Source of the DNA: Castellaniella sp049671645
GTDB taxonomy: Bacteria > Pseudomonadota > Gammaproteobacteria > Burkholderiales > Burkholderiaceae_B
Direction of reading: 5' to 3'
Assembly (NCBI RefSeq): GCF_049671645.1
Contig: NZ_JBATVG010000022.1
Location: 1-64,000 of the forward strand
Length of the DNA: 64,000 bases
Shown here: positions 34,223 to 42,970 of the stretch, one piece after another
Numbering within the stretch: position 1 is the first letter of the stretch
Layout: every line of letters starts with the position of its first letter
Translations under genes and position numbers: made by a program
The notes under the pieces: generated by a model
Told to the model about the DNA's origin: nothing
Seen by the model: the letters and a program-made list of their open reading frames with translations, nothing else
The model's database searches: none

Positions 34223-35716
34223 TCAGTGTTCCGCGACGTCCAGCACGAACCCCGCCTTGCGCCAGACCTCGGTTTCCCCTTTCAAGAGAAAGCCACTGAG
34301 CGGATGGGCGGCCAGCCAGCCCGCGGGCGTCGATAAGGTGATGTGCTGGGCTTGAGCGACCAGCTTGATGGGCAGCGTGTCGCGGGCTTCCCGGCGGCGC
34401 AGCAGCAGGACGGCCAGACGCAGGCAGCACAGGGCCAGCCATTGTTCACGGCTGGGCGCGTAGGGGCGGACCTTGGCCAGTTTGCCTTGATGGCCCAGGG
34501 CCAGAAAAGCCAGCAATTCCTGGTCGTCGTGTGAAAACCCCGGCATGTCGGCGTGTTCCAGGATGTAGGCGCCGTGCTTGTGATAGTCGTTGCGGGCGAT
34601 CACCAGGCCGATTTCGTGCAGTTGAGCGGTCCAGCCCAGCGCCTTGCGCAGTTCCGCCATCGGCAGTTCGCGGTCGTCCAGGCCCAGTTGGTCGAACAGC
34701 GCCAGGGTGGTCTGCCGGACCCGGTCGGCCTGGGCCGTGTCCAGCTGGTAGCGGCTGCTGATCTGGCGCACGGTTTCGTCGCGCTGGTCGTGATGAGAGT
34801 CCCGGCCCAGCAGGTCGTGCAGCACGCCGATGCGCAGGGCGCCATCGCCCGCGCTCATGTGCGTGATGCCCAGTTCCTGAAAGGCCGCCATCATGATGGA
34901 CAGGCCGCCCGCCAGCACCGGCGCGCGTTCGGCCTTCAGGCCGGCCCAGTCCTGCAGGTGCACTTGCCCGGCCTTGATCAGCGCGGTGGCCAGACGGTCC
35001 ATGCCGTCCAGGGTGATATCCCGTTCGCTGAGACCGTTTTCCACGAGGACGGCCAGCAGCCCTTTGGCGGTGCCCGACGAACCATAGGCGTCCTGCCAGC
35101 CGATGCGGCGGTAGCGGTGGGTGATGGATTCTAGGGTGCTGCGGGCGGCCAGGATGGCCCGATGCATCCGCGCCCTGGTGATCAGGCCATTGGGAAAGAA
35201 ACGGCGCGTCCAGGTCGTGCAGCCCAGCTGCAGCGAAGCCAGCTGCAGCGGTTGTTTGCCCTGGCCGATGATGAATTCCGTGGATCCCCCGCCGATGTCG
35301 ATGACCAGGCGGCGGTCGTTCGTCGGCGGCAGGTCCTGGATGACGCCCAGGTAGATCAGGCGGGCTTCCTCCTGGCCGGAAATGATTTCGATGGGAAAGC
35401 CCAGGGCCCGCTCGGCTTCCGGCAGGATGTCGGCGGCGTTGCGGGCCACCCGGAAGGTATTGGTGGCCACGGCCCGCACGTTGGCCGGGGGAAAGCCTTT
35501 CAGCCGCTCGCCGAAACGCCGCAGGGCGGCGATCGCCTGGGCGACGGTCGCCGCGTCGATGCGCTGGTATTCGTCCAGCCCATTGGCCAGGGCGACCAGC
35601 TCGCGCAGCTTGTCTTCCGTGTAGATCTGGACGGCGTCGCCATGGCGCACGATGCGCCCGATGGAAAGCCGGAATGTGTTCGAGCCGAGGTCAATCGAGG
35701 CCAGCCGGTCGTCCAT
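34223..35716 (-). CDS. ppx: Exopolyphosphatase (Ppx/GppA family)
   Basis: A 497-residue member of the ASKHA-fold Ppx/GppA family that releases phosphate from polyphosphate ends. ATP/polyP-binding signatures are DRLASIDLGSNTFRLSIGR at the N-terminus, SGQEEARLIYLGV and LVIDIGGGSTEFIIG; an HD-like C-terminal domain follows from about residue 310. The ATG at 35716 is preferred because family proteins begin right before DRLASIDLGSN; a GTG at 35737 is an alternative. A TATAAT on the minus strand at 35746-35751 may be its -10. It is divergent from ppk. Confidence 0.95.
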   Translation of the reverse strand: MDDRLASIDLGSNTFRLSIGRIVRHGDAVQIYTEDKLRELVALANGLDEYQRIDAATVAQAIAALRRFGERLKGFPPANVRAVATNTFRVARNAADILPEAERALGFPIEIISGQEEARLIYLGVIQDLPPTNDRRLVIDIGGGSTEFIIGQGKQPLQLASLQLGCTTWTRRFFPNGLITRARMHRAILAARSTLESITHRYRRIGWQDAYGSSGTAKGLLAVLVENGLSERDITLDGMDRLATALIKAGQVHLQDWAGLKAERAPVLAGGLSIMMAAFQELGITHMSAGDGALRIGVLHDLLGRDSHHDQRDETVRQISSRYQLDTAQADRVRQTTLALFDQLGLDDRELPMAELRKALGWTAQLHEIGLVIARNDYHKHGAYILEHADMPGFSHDDQELLAFLALGHQGKLAKVRPYAPSREQWLALCCLRLAVLLLRRREARDTLPIKLVAQAQHITLSTPAGWLAAHPLSGFLLKGETEVWRKAGFVLDVAEH

Positions 35717-35783
35717 GGGGATACCTGAGAATGTCACACTGTGCGATTATAGTGGCCGGAACATGACAGGATTGAGGACCTCC

Positions 35784-37853
35784 ATGCACGGCGTTGACGT
35801 ATCGCCACCTTTGCTGAATCGCGAACTTTCAGTGCTGAAGTTCAACGAACGGGTATTGTCCATGGCCGAACGCCTGGACGTGCCGCCGCTTGAACGGCTG
35901 CGTTACCTGTGCATTGTCGGGTCCAATCTGGATGAATTCTTTGAAATCCGCATGGCCAGCCTGAAAGAACAGCAGCGCCAGACGCCGGAACTGCTGGGGG
36001 TCGACGGCATGAGCCCGGGCGAGGCCTTCGACCGCGTGCAGCGGGCCGCCCATGCCCTGGTGGATCGGCAGAATCGCCTGCTGACGGGCGAGGTCATGCC
36101 GAAATTGATGGAATGCGGGGTCGGGCTGATCTATTCCACCGGCTGGACCGATCTGCAGCGCGAATGGGCCTATGGGGTGTTCCTGCGCGAAGTCATGCCG
36201 CTGTTGACGCCGATCGGCCTGGACCCGGCCCATCCCTTTCCCCGGGTCTACAACAAAAGCCTGAATTTCGTGGTGTCGCTCTCCGGCGAGGATGCCTTCG
36301 GGCGCGAAGGCCACATCGCCATCGTGCAGGCGCCCCGGGCGCTGCCGCGCATGATCAAAGTGCCGCCCGAGATTTCCGGCATTCCCGATGGTTTCATGCT
36401 GCTGACCACCCTGATCAATGCCTTCGTGGGCGACCTGTTTCCCGGCATGGACGTCCAGGGCTGCTACCAGTGGCGGGTGACGCGCAACAGCGATCTGTTC
36501 GTGGACGAGGAAGAAATCACCAATCTGCGCCAGGCCTTGCAGGGCGAGCTGTCGCAGCGTAATTTCGGGGCCTCCGTGCGGCTGGAAATCGCGCACGCCA
36601 TGCCGCCGGACCTGGAACTCTTCCTGCAGCGGGAATTCGATCTGGGGGCCGCGGATACCTATCGCGTCAATGGGCCGGTCAATCTGTCCAGGTTGATGCA
36701 GTTGTGCAACCGGGTCGGGCGCCCCGATCTGGAATATCCCGTATTCCGTCCCCGGGTCCCGCCCCCCTTCGATGGGGATCTGGAACGCCCCGAAGCCCTG
36801 TTTGCCGCCATTGCGGCGCGCGATCACCTGCTGCATCATCCCTATCAGTCCTTTCAGCCGGTGCTGATGTTCTTGCGGGCGGCCGCGGCCGACCCGCAGG
36901 TGGTGGCGATCAAACAGACCATCTATCGCACGGGTGAAGACTCCGAGCTCATGGGCTTGCTGCTGTCCGCCGCCCGCGCCGGCAAGGAAGTCACCGTCGT
37001 GGTCGAATTGATGGCGCGCTTCGACGAGCAGACCAACATCAACTGGGCGGCGCGTCTGGAAGAAGTCGGCGCCCACGTCAGCTACGGGGTGGTGGGTCAC
37101 AAGACTCACGCCAAGATGGCCCTGGTCCTGCGCCGGGAAGACGGGCGCATCCGCCGCTACGGCCACCTGGGCACGGGCAACTACCACCCTCGCACGGCAA
37201 AGCTCTACACCGATTTCGGCCTGTTGACGGCCCATCAGCCCATTTGTGAGGACATGGATCAGGTCTTTTCGCTGCTGACGGGGCTGGGCGCGCGGCGCGA
37301 ATTGAAGCTGCTGCTGCAATCGCCCTTCACCCTGCATGAAACCGTGCTGAACCTGATCCGCTCGGAAACCGAGTTCGCCCGGGCCGGCAAGCGCGCCCGC
37401 ATTCGCGCCAAGATGAATTCCCTGCTGGAACCCACCGTCATCCAGGCGCTCTACGAGGCCAGTCAGGCCGGGGTGCGCATCGATCTGATCGTGCGCGGCG
37501 CCTGCGCCTTGCAGGCCGGCGTGCCAGGCTTGTCCGAACATATCCGGGTGCGCTCCATCATCGGCCGCTTTCTGGAGCACTCCCGGGTCTTCTATTTCTA
37601 CCAGGATGGCGCGGAACCTCTGTACCTGTCCTCGGCCGACTGGATGGACCGGAATTTCCTGCGGCGCGTGGAACTGGCGTTCCCGGTGCTGGACAAGACC
37701 TTGCGCCGCCGCGTGATCGACGAGGCCTTCACCTTTGCCTGGCGCGACAACCAGCTGGCCTGGGCCGCTCAGCCGGACGGCCGCTATCTGCGCGTGCGCA
37801 ACCGTCGAGCCCCCGTCAACCTGCACCAGCACCTGACGGCCAGGTTGGGATAG
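35784..37853 (+). CDS. ppk: Polyphosphate kinase 1
   Basis: A 689-residue membrane-associated PPK1 that polymerises ATP gamma-phosphate into polyphosphate. GAGGA six bases upstream supports the ATG at 35784, giving the usual start LLNRELSVLKFNERVLSMAE. Catalytic-core landmarks are YRTGEDSELMGLLLSAARAGKEVTVVVELMARFDE, the phosphorylated-His region VGHKTHAKMALVLRRE and GTGNYHPRTAKLYTDFGL. Divergent ppx and downstream pst make a phosphate storage and uptake cluster. Confidence 0.97.
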   Translation: MHGVDVSPPLLNRELSVLKFNERVLSMAERLDVPPLERLRYLCIVGSNLDEFFEIRMASLKEQQRQTPELLGVDGMSPGEAFDRVQRAAHALVDRQNRLLTGEVMPKLMECGVGLIYSTGWTDLQREWAYGVFLREVMPLLTPIGLDPAHPFPRVYNKSLNFVVSLSGEDAFGREGHIAIVQAPRALPRMIKVPPEISGIPDGFMLLTTLINAFVGDLFPGMDVQGCYQWRVTRNSDLFVDEEEITNLRQALQGELSQRNFGASVRLEIAHAMPPDLELFLQREFDLGAADTYRVNGPVNLSRLMQLCNRVGRPDLEYPVFRPRVPPPFDGDLERPEALFAAIAARDHLLHHPYQSFQPVLMFLRAAAADPQVVAIKQTIYRTGEDSELMGLLLSAARAGKEVTVVVELMARFDEQTNINWAARLEEVGAHVSYGVVGHKTHAKMALVLRREDGRIRRYGHLGTGNYHPRTAKLYTDFGLLTAHQPICEDMDQVFSLLTGLGARRELKLLLQSPFTLHETVLNLIRSETEFARAGKRARIRAKMNSLLEPTVIQALYEASQAGVRIDLIVRGACALQAGVPGLSEHIRVRSIIGRFLEHSRVFYFYQDGAEPLYLSSADWMDRNFLRRVELAFPVLDKTLRRRVIDEAFTFAWRDNQLAWAAQPDGRYLRVRNRRAPVNLHQHLTARLG

Positions 37854-37856
37854 CCG

Positions 37857-37890
37857 TTGTCATCAAACTGTCACGTGGGCCCTCTAACAT
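37857..37890 (+). promoter_or_regulatory. Pho box and -10 of the pst operon
   Basis: TTGTCATCAAACTGTCACG (37857-37875) contains two TGTCA direct repeats 11 bp apart, matching the PhoB box consensus (two CTGTCAT-like halves). A -10-like TAACAT at 37885-37890 lies ten bases beyond, the spacing expected when PhoB replaces the -35. It starts 3 bp after the ppk stop and 88 bp before pstS. A further TTGTCAT half-site is at about 37911-37917. Confidence 0.85.
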
Positions 37891-37944
37891 GCGGCCTGAC
37901 AGCTTGAAAGTTGTCATCACTGCAAACCACAAAGGGTTTTTGAC

Positions 37945-38988
37945 ATGCTTAAACGAATTCTGACGTGCGCTGCCGGCCTGACGCTGATGGCGGCTGCTGG
38001 CGCGCCCGCGTTCGCCGCCGACCTCACCGGGGCGGGCGCTTCCTTTCCCTATCCGATCTACGCCAAATGGGCGGCCAAATACCAGGAAGTCACCGGCAAC
38101 CGCATCAATTATCAGTCGATCGGTTCGGGCGGCGGCCAGCAGCAGATCATCGCCAAGACCGTGGATTTCGGCGCTTCGGATGATCCGATGAAGCCCGAAG
38201 CCCTGCAGGAAAACGGCCTGGTCCAGTTCCCGGCCGTGGTCGGCGGGACGGTCCCGGTCATCAATGTCCAGGGCATCAAGGCGGGCCAGCTGAAGCTGAC
38301 CGGCCCGGTGCTGGCCGACATCTTCCTGGGCAAGGTCAAGAAATGGAACGATCCGGCGATTGCCGACCTGAATCCGGGCGTGACGCTGCCGGCCAAGGGC
38401 ATCGTCGTCGTGCACCGTTCCGACGGGTCGGGCACGACGTTCGGCTGGACCAACTACCTGTCCCAGGTGTCTCCCGCCTGGAAAGAACAGGTCGGGCAGG
38501 GCAAGGCCGTCAAATGGCCCACGGGGCAGGGCGGCAAGGGCAATGAAGGCGTCGCCGCCTACGTGCGCCAGCTGGCCAACTCCATCGGCTACGTCGAGTA
38601 TGCCTACGCCCACCAGAACGGCCTGGCCTGGGCCCAGCTGCAGAACCGCGAAGGCAAGTTCGTGCAGCCGTCCCAGCAGGCCTTTGCCGCCGCGGCCGCT
38701 CACGCCGACTGGTCTTCCGCCCCCGGCATGGGGCTGGTGCTGAACAACGAGCCGGGCGCGGATTCCTGGCCCGTGACCGCGGCGACCTTCATCCTGGTCC
38801 ACGGCAAGCAGGCCGATCCCAAGAAGGCGAAGGAAGTCCTGGCCTTCTTCGACTGGGCCTGGCGTGATGGCGCCGACATGGCGCGCGAGCTGGACTATGT
38901 GCCCCTGCCGGATGCGGTGACTCAGCAGATCCGCAGCCTCTGGACGCAGCAGATCCATGGCGAGGACGGGTCCGCTGTCTGGCCCTGA
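37945..38988 (+). CDS. pstS: Phosphate ABC transporter substrate-binding protein PstS
   Basis: A 347-residue periplasmic phosphate-binding protein. The signal peptide ends at PAFAA (about residue 24), then the mature start DLTGAGASFPYPIYAKWAAKYQEVTGNRINYQSIGSGGG includes the phosphate-binding Ser/Thr loops (GASFPYP, IGSGGG); VHRSDGSGTTFGWTNYL and KGNEGVAAYV follow, all diagnostic of PstS. It is the first gene of a pstSCAB operon under a Pho box. A hairpin after it probably lets it be expressed more strongly than the membrane components. Confidence 0.98.
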   Translation: MLKRILTCAAGLTLMAAAGAPAFAADLTGAGASFPYPIYAKWAAKYQEVTGNRINYQSIGSGGGQQQIIAKTVDFGASDDPMKPEALQENGLVQFPAVVGGTVPVINVQGIKAGQLKLTGPVLADIFLGKVKKWNDPAIADLNPGVTLPAKGIVVVHRSDGSGTTFGWTNYLSQVSPAWKEQVGQGKAVKWPTGQGGKGNEGVAAYVRQLANSIGYVEYAYAHQNGLAWAQLQNREGKFVQPSQQAFAAAAAHADWSSAPGMGLVLNNEPGADSWPVTAATFILVHGKQADPKKAKEVLAFFDWAWRDGADMARELDYVPLPDAVTQQIRSLWTQQIHGEDGSAVWP

Positions 38989-39063
38989 TCCGGCGCTGAT
39001 CGCCCCGGCACGCCAAACCGGCTCTCAAGGGATTCGGGCGGGCGCCGGGGCTTCCCGCGAACG

Positions 39064-39081
39064 GGCAGTCTGATGACTGCC
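39064..39081 (+). terminator. Intra-operon hairpin between pstS and pstC
   Basis: GGCAGTC-TGAT-GACTGCC forms a perfect 7 bp stem, followed by TGTTTGTGG. It lies in the 174 bp pstS-pstC gap and could reduce read-through or protect the pstS message. Confidence 0.55.
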
Positions 39082-39162
39082 TGTTTGTGGGAAAATACGG
39101 GTTTTTGAATCCTGATCGATCCGCCTCCTGGCAGGCAGGTCCCTATCACCGAAAGTCCCCTC

Positions 39163-40104
39163 ATGAGCATTCAACACCGCAGTCTGCTGGTGGACGCCGG
39201 CTTCCGGCATCTGACGCGGGCGTTCGCGTTTCTGGTCTTCATTCTGCTGGCCGCCATCCTGGTGTCGCTGGTCTATGGCAGCCGGGAGACGCTGATCCGG
39301 GATGGGCTGGCTTTTCTGTGGACCAATGACTGGGATCCCGTCAAGCAGCACTACGGGGCCCTGGTGCCCATTCTGGGGACCGTCATCAGCGCTTTGCTGG
39401 CCTTGCTGATCGCCGTGCCCGTGTCCTTCGGCATCGCCATGTTCCTGACCGAACTGGCGCCGGCCTGGGTGCGCCGCCCCCTGGGGATCGCCATTGAAAT
39501 GCTGGCGGCCATTCCATCCATCATCTATGGCATGTGGGGCCTGTTCGTGTTCGTGCCGCTGTTCCAGGAATACGTGCAGCCGCATGTGGTGGACCTGTTC
39601 GACGGGGTGCCCGTGCTGGGCGACCTGTTCGCGGGGCCGCCCATGGGGATCGGCCTGTTCACCGCAGGGCTGATCCTGTCGATCATGGTGATCCCTTTCA
39701 TCACCGCCGTCATGCGCGATGTGTTCGAACAGGTGCCGCCCATGCTGAAGGAATCCGCCTACGGCCTGGGCAGCACCACCTGGGAAGTCGTCTGGAAGGT
39801 GGTCCTGCCCTATACCAAGCATGGCGTCATCGGCGGCATCATGCTGGGGCTGGGTCGGGCCTTGGGCGAAACCATGGCGGTCACTTTCGTGATCGGCAAT
39901 GCCTTCAATCTGCCCGCTTCGATTTTCTCGCCCTCGAACTCCATCGCCTCGGCCCTGGCCAATGAATTCAACGAGGCCGGCGGCCTGCAGAAATCCGCCT
40001 TGCTGGAACTGGGCCTGATCCTGTTCCTGATCACCACGGTGGTGCTGGCCCTGTCGAAGTTCATGCTCCTGAAACTGTCGCGCAAAGAAGGCGCGCATCA
40101 CTGA
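39163..40104 (+). CDS. pstC: Phosphate ABC transporter permease PstC
   Basis: A 313-residue inner-membrane subunit of the high-affinity phosphate importer, with about six membrane helices. The PstC patterns AAIPSIIYGMWGLFVFVPLFQ and the ATPase-contact loop KESAYGLGSTTWEVVWKVVLPYTKHGVIGGIMLGLGRALGETMAV are present. It follows the pstS hairpin and is 7 bp from pstA. Confidence 0.98.
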   Translation: MSIQHRSLLVDAGFRHLTRAFAFLVFILLAAILVSLVYGSRETLIRDGLAFLWTNDWDPVKQHYGALVPILGTVISALLALLIAVPVSFGIAMFLTELAPAWVRRPLGIAIEMLAAIPSIIYGMWGLFVFVPLFQEYVQPHVVDLFDGVPVLGDLFAGPPMGIGLFTAGLILSIMVIPFITAVMRDVFEQVPPMLKESAYGLGSTTWEVVWKVVLPYTKHGVIGGIMLGLGRALGETMAVTFVIGNAFNLPASIFSPSNSIASALANEFNEAGGLQKSALLELGLILFLITTVVLALSKFMLLKLSRKEGAHH

Positions 40105-40111
40105 CCCGCTC

Positions 40112-40972
40112 ATGCCCGTGCCCGATTCCCCCATCGTTCTCACCAATCCGATCTACCGGCGCCGGCGGCGGTTCAACCGTCTCATGCTCGGTCTGTCGAG
40201 CCTGGCCCTGGGGTCGGGGCTGTTCTGGCTGGCCTGGATCATCGCCACGCTGCTGCTCAAGGGCGGCAGCGCGCTGTCCGTGACCTTGTTGCTGGAAAGC
40301 ACCCCGCCTCCCGGCGAGGCGGGAGGCCTGCTGAACGCCATCATCGGCAGCGTGCTGATGTCGGCGGTGGGTACGCTGATCGGCACGCCCATCGGCGTGC
40401 TGGCAGGCACCTATCTGGCCGAATACGGCCGCCGGGGCTGGCTGGCGCCGGCCACCCGCTTCCTGAACGACGTGCTGCTCTCGGCGCCGTCCATCGTGAT
40501 CGGCCTGTTCATCTACGCCGTGTATGTGGCGCAGGTCGGCCATTATTCCGGCTGGGCGGGCGCCTTCGCCCTGGCGATCCTGGTGATTCCGGTAGTCGTG
40601 CGGGCCACCGACAATATGCTCTGCCTGGTGCCCAACAGCCTGCGCGAAGCCGCCGCCGCGCTGGGGTGCCCTCAGTGGCGCGTGGTCGTGTTCATCTGCT
40701 ATCGGGCGGCGCGTTCGGGCATCATCACCGGCATCCTGCTGGCGGTGGCCCGGATCGCCGGTGAAACGGCGCCGCTGCTGTTCACCGCGCTGAACAACCA
40801 GTTCATGTCCTTCAACATGAATGCGCCCATCGCCAATCTGCCCGTCGTGATCTTCCAATATGCCGCCAGCCCCTTCGAGGACTGGAATCGCCTGGCCTGG
40901 GCGGGCGCCGCCCTGATCACCCTGTTGGTGCTGGGGATCAACATCGCCGCCCGCAGCCTGTTCCGTAAATAA
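40112..40972 (+). CDS. pstA: Phosphate ABC transporter permease PstA
   Basis: A 286-residue partner of PstC. Its patterns ESTPPPGEAGGLLNAIIGSVLM, GTYLAEYGRRGWLAPATRFLNDVLLSAPSIVIGLFIY and SLREAAAALGCPQWRVVVFICYRAARSGIITGILLAVARIAGETAPLLFTA are diagnostic of PstA. Seven bases separate it from pstC and 16 from pstB, consistent with one operon. Confidence 0.98.
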   Translation: MPVPDSPIVLTNPIYRRRRRFNRLMLGLSSLALGSGLFWLAWIIATLLLKGGSALSVTLLLESTPPPGEAGGLLNAIIGSVLMSAVGTLIGTPIGVLAGTYLAEYGRRGWLAPATRFLNDVLLSAPSIVIGLFIYAVYVAQVGHYSGWAGAFALAILVIPVVVRATDNMLCLVPNSLREAAAALGCPQWRVVVFICYRAARSGIITGILLAVARIAGETAPLLFTALNNQFMSFNMNAPIANLPVVIFQYAASPFEDWNRLAWAGAALITLLVLGINIAARSLFRK

Positions 40973-40988
40973 TTCGCCATCGACCACC

Positions 40989-41771
40989 ATGCCCCTGTCT
41001 TCGACCGTCACTCACGAACGCACCAAGCTGGCCGTGCGTCACCTGAATTTCTACTACGGCAATTTCCACGCCCTGCGCGACATCAATATGGATATCGCCG
41101 AAAACAAGGTGACGGCGTTCATCGGCCCGTCGGGCTGCGGCAAGTCGACCCTGTTGCGCACCTTCAACCGCATGTTCGAGCTCTACCCCGGCCAGCGCGC
41201 CGAAGGTTCCATCGAACTGGACGGTGAAGACCTGCTGAACTCGCGCCTGGACATTTCCCTGATCCGCGCCAAGGTCGGCATGGTGTTCCAGAAGCCCACG
41301 CCTTTCCCCATGAGTATCTACGACAACATTGCCTTTGGCGTGCGTCTGTTTGAACGGCTCAGCAAAGGCGAAATGGACGAGCGTGTGGAATGGGCCCTGA
41401 CCAAGGCGGCCCTGTGGAACGAGGTCAAGGACAAATTGGGCCAAAGCGGCAATGGCCTGTCGGGCGGTCAGCAGCAGCGCCTGTGCATCGCCCGGGGGGT
41501 GGCCATCAAGCCTGAAGTCCTGTTGCTGGACGAACCCTGCTCGGCCCTGGACCCCATTTCCACCGCCAAGATCGAGGAACTGATCGCCGAACTGAAGGAC
41601 GACTACACCGTCGTCATCGTGACGCACAATATGCAGCAGGCCGCCCGCTGTTCGGATTACACCGCCTACATGTACCTGGGTGAAATGATGGAATTCGGCC
41701 CCACCGACCAGATCTTCGTCAAGCCCGCCCGCAAGGAAACCGAAGACTACATTACGGGTAGATTTGGATGA
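40989..41771 (+). CDS. pstB: Phosphate ABC transporter ATP-binding protein PstB
   Basis: A 260-residue ATPase of the phosphate importer with Walker A GPSGCGKSTLLRTFNRM (about residue 45), the PstB-specific QKPTPFPMSIYDNIAFGVRL, signature LSGGQQQRLCIARG, Walker B LLLDEPCSALDPIST and the C-terminal YMYLGEMMEFGPTDQIFVKP. It ends the transport operon. phoU, which follows pstB in many relatives, is absent; instead a structured repeat begins 8 bp past the stop. Confidence 0.98.
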   Translation: MPLSSTVTHERTKLAVRHLNFYYGNFHALRDINMDIAENKVTAFIGPSGCGKSTLLRTFNRMFELYPGQRAEGSIELDGEDLLNSRLDISLIRAKVGMVFQKPTPFPMSIYDNIAFGVRLFERLSKGEMDERVEWALTKAALWNEVKDKLGQSGNGLSGGQQQRLCIARGVAIKPEVLLLDEPCSALDPISTAKIEELIAELKDDYTVVIVTHNMQQAARCSDYTAYMYLGEMMEFGPTDQIFVKPARKETEDYITGRFG

Positions 41772-41778
41772 GATCGGA

Positions 41779-41858
41779 CTGAGAATGGTCCCTGCGGACC
41801 ATTCTCAGCCTATCGAATCCGAGCGCCTTGCAAGGCGCGAGGTGGAGGGCTGCCACGG
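41779..41858 (+). repeat. Dispersed structured element after pstB
   Basis: A perfect 13 bp stem CTGAGAATGGTCC/GGACCATTCTCAG (41779-41808, loop CTGC) is followed by CGAATCCGAG, a 16 bp palindrome GCGCCTTGCAAGGCGC (41823-41838) and GCGAGGTGGAGGGCTGCC. The order and the fixed segments match the element after the nucleobase permease at 21992-22235, while both palindromes differ in sequence but keep full pairing. Confidence 0.88.
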
Positions 41859-41933
41859 CTTGAGACCTCATTCACCCGGCATTCATCCTGTCCCGGCTAT
41901 CCTGCCTGCATCGAATCCAAATGGAGTCTCGCC

Positions 41934-42305
41934 ATGCAGCGTCGCAGCGTGTTGGCCGGCGCCCTGGCGCTGGGAATCTGGGCCACGGGCGCGCAGGCCC
42001 ACGACCATGATCGTGATCGTGAAAAGGCCGAGCGCCTGCAGGCGGCCGGCCAGGTCCTGCCGCTGCAGGACGTGCTGGACCGCGTGGCCAAGGACTATCC
42101 CGGCCAGGTCCTGAAGGTCGAGTTCGAGGAAGAATCCGGCCAGGGCGATTGCGCAGGCGGATCGCCGTGCCGGGGGCGCTGGATTTACGAACTCAAGATC
42201 CTGCAGGATCAAGGACGTTTGGTCAAAATCAAAGTCGATGCCCGGTCCGGGCAGGTATTATGGGTGGGTCGCCGTCCCGCGCATGCCCAAGGAACCCATC
42301 GATGA
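41934..42305 (+). CDS. Periplasmic PepSY-domain protein
   Basis: A 123-residue exported protein. A signal peptide (RRSVLAGALALGIWATGAQA) is followed by a His/Asp-rich stretch AHDHDRDREK and a PepSY-type domain (LPLQDVLDRVAKDYPGQVLKVEFEEE ... WIYELKILQDQGRLVKIKVDARSGQVL). Such small proteins often precede QseB/PmrA-type two-component systems and may modulate the sensor or bind metal. The gene overlaps the response-regulator gene by ATGA, so they are co-translated. Confidence 0.88.
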   Translation: MQRRSVLAGALALGIWATGAQAHDHDRDREKAERLQAAGQVLPLQDVLDRVAKDYPGQVLKVEFEEESGQGDCAGGSPCRGRWIYELKILQDQGRLVKIKVDARSGQVLWVGRRPAHAQGTHR

Positions 42306-42970
42306 GACTGTTGGTGGCCGAAGACGAACCGCTGCTGGCCTCGCAGCTGAAAGCCGCTCTGGAATCCGCCGGCTACGTGGTGGATGTCGCCGCGGATGGT
42401 CCGGACGCCCAGCACCAGGGCCTGGCCGAACCCTATGATCTGGTGGTGCTGGACCTGGGCTTGCCGGGGCGCGACGGCCTGTCGGTGCTGCGGACCTGGC
42501 GTGAATCCGGCCGACAGGTGCCGGTGCTGATCCTGACCGCTCGCGACAACTGGCACGACAAGGTCGCCGGCATCGACGCCGGGGCCGATGACTACCTGAC
42601 CAAGCCATTCCATCTGGAAGAACTGCAGGCGCGGGTGCGGGCGCTGCTGCGCCGGGCGGGCGGCCATGCCAGTTCGGACATCCGCTGCGGGCCGCTGCTG
42701 CTCGACACGCGTCAGTCGCGCCTGCTGCTCGACGACGCGCCGCTGGAGCTGACCAGCCACGAATACCGGGTGCTGGCGTATCTGATGATGCACCAGGGCG
42801 AAGTCGTGTCCCGCAGTCAACTGGTGGAACACATCTATGCCCAGGATTTTGACCGGGATTCCAACACGATCGAAGTCTTCATCGCCCGCTTGCGGCGCAA
42901 GATTCCCGCCGAACTGATCCAGACGGTGCGCGGCCTGGGCTACCGGCTGGACGCGGCTCCCGCGTCATGA
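42302..42970 (+). CDS. OmpR/QseB-type response regulator
   Basis: A 222-residue response regulator. Its receiver domain (residues 1-115) holds the acidic pair near VAEDEP, the phosphorylated Asp in LVVLDLGLPGRDGLSVL (about 51), Thr in LILTAR and Lys in YLTKPFHLEEL. A C-terminal winged helix follows (LELTSHEYRVLAYLMMHQGEVVSRSQLVEHIY ... NTIEVFIARLRRKI ... VRGLGYRL). It resembles QseB/PmrA more than PhoB. It overlaps both neighbours by 4 bp in a three-gene operon. Confidence 0.95.
   Translation: MRLLVAEDEPLLASQLKAALESAGYVVDVAADGPDAQHQGLAEPYDLVVLDLGLPGRDGLSVLRTWRESGRQVPVLILTARDNWHDKVAGIDAGADDYLTKPFHLEELQARVRALLRRAGGHASSDIRCGPLLLDTRQSRLLLDDAPLELTSHEYRVLAYLMMHQGEVVSRSQLVEHIYAQDFDRDSNTIEVFIARLRRKIPAELIQTVRGLGYRLDAAPAS

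Noticed and set aside
35829..37832. 667-codon ORF antisense to ppk
   Set aside because: Shadow of ppk; composition is typical of antisense frames in this genome.
42030..42060. Extra copy of the dispersed palindrome (CGAGCGCCTGCAGGCGG) in the PepSY gene
   Set aside because: It lies inside a coding sequence and lacks the fixed flanking segments of the element family; a chance palindrome is likely.
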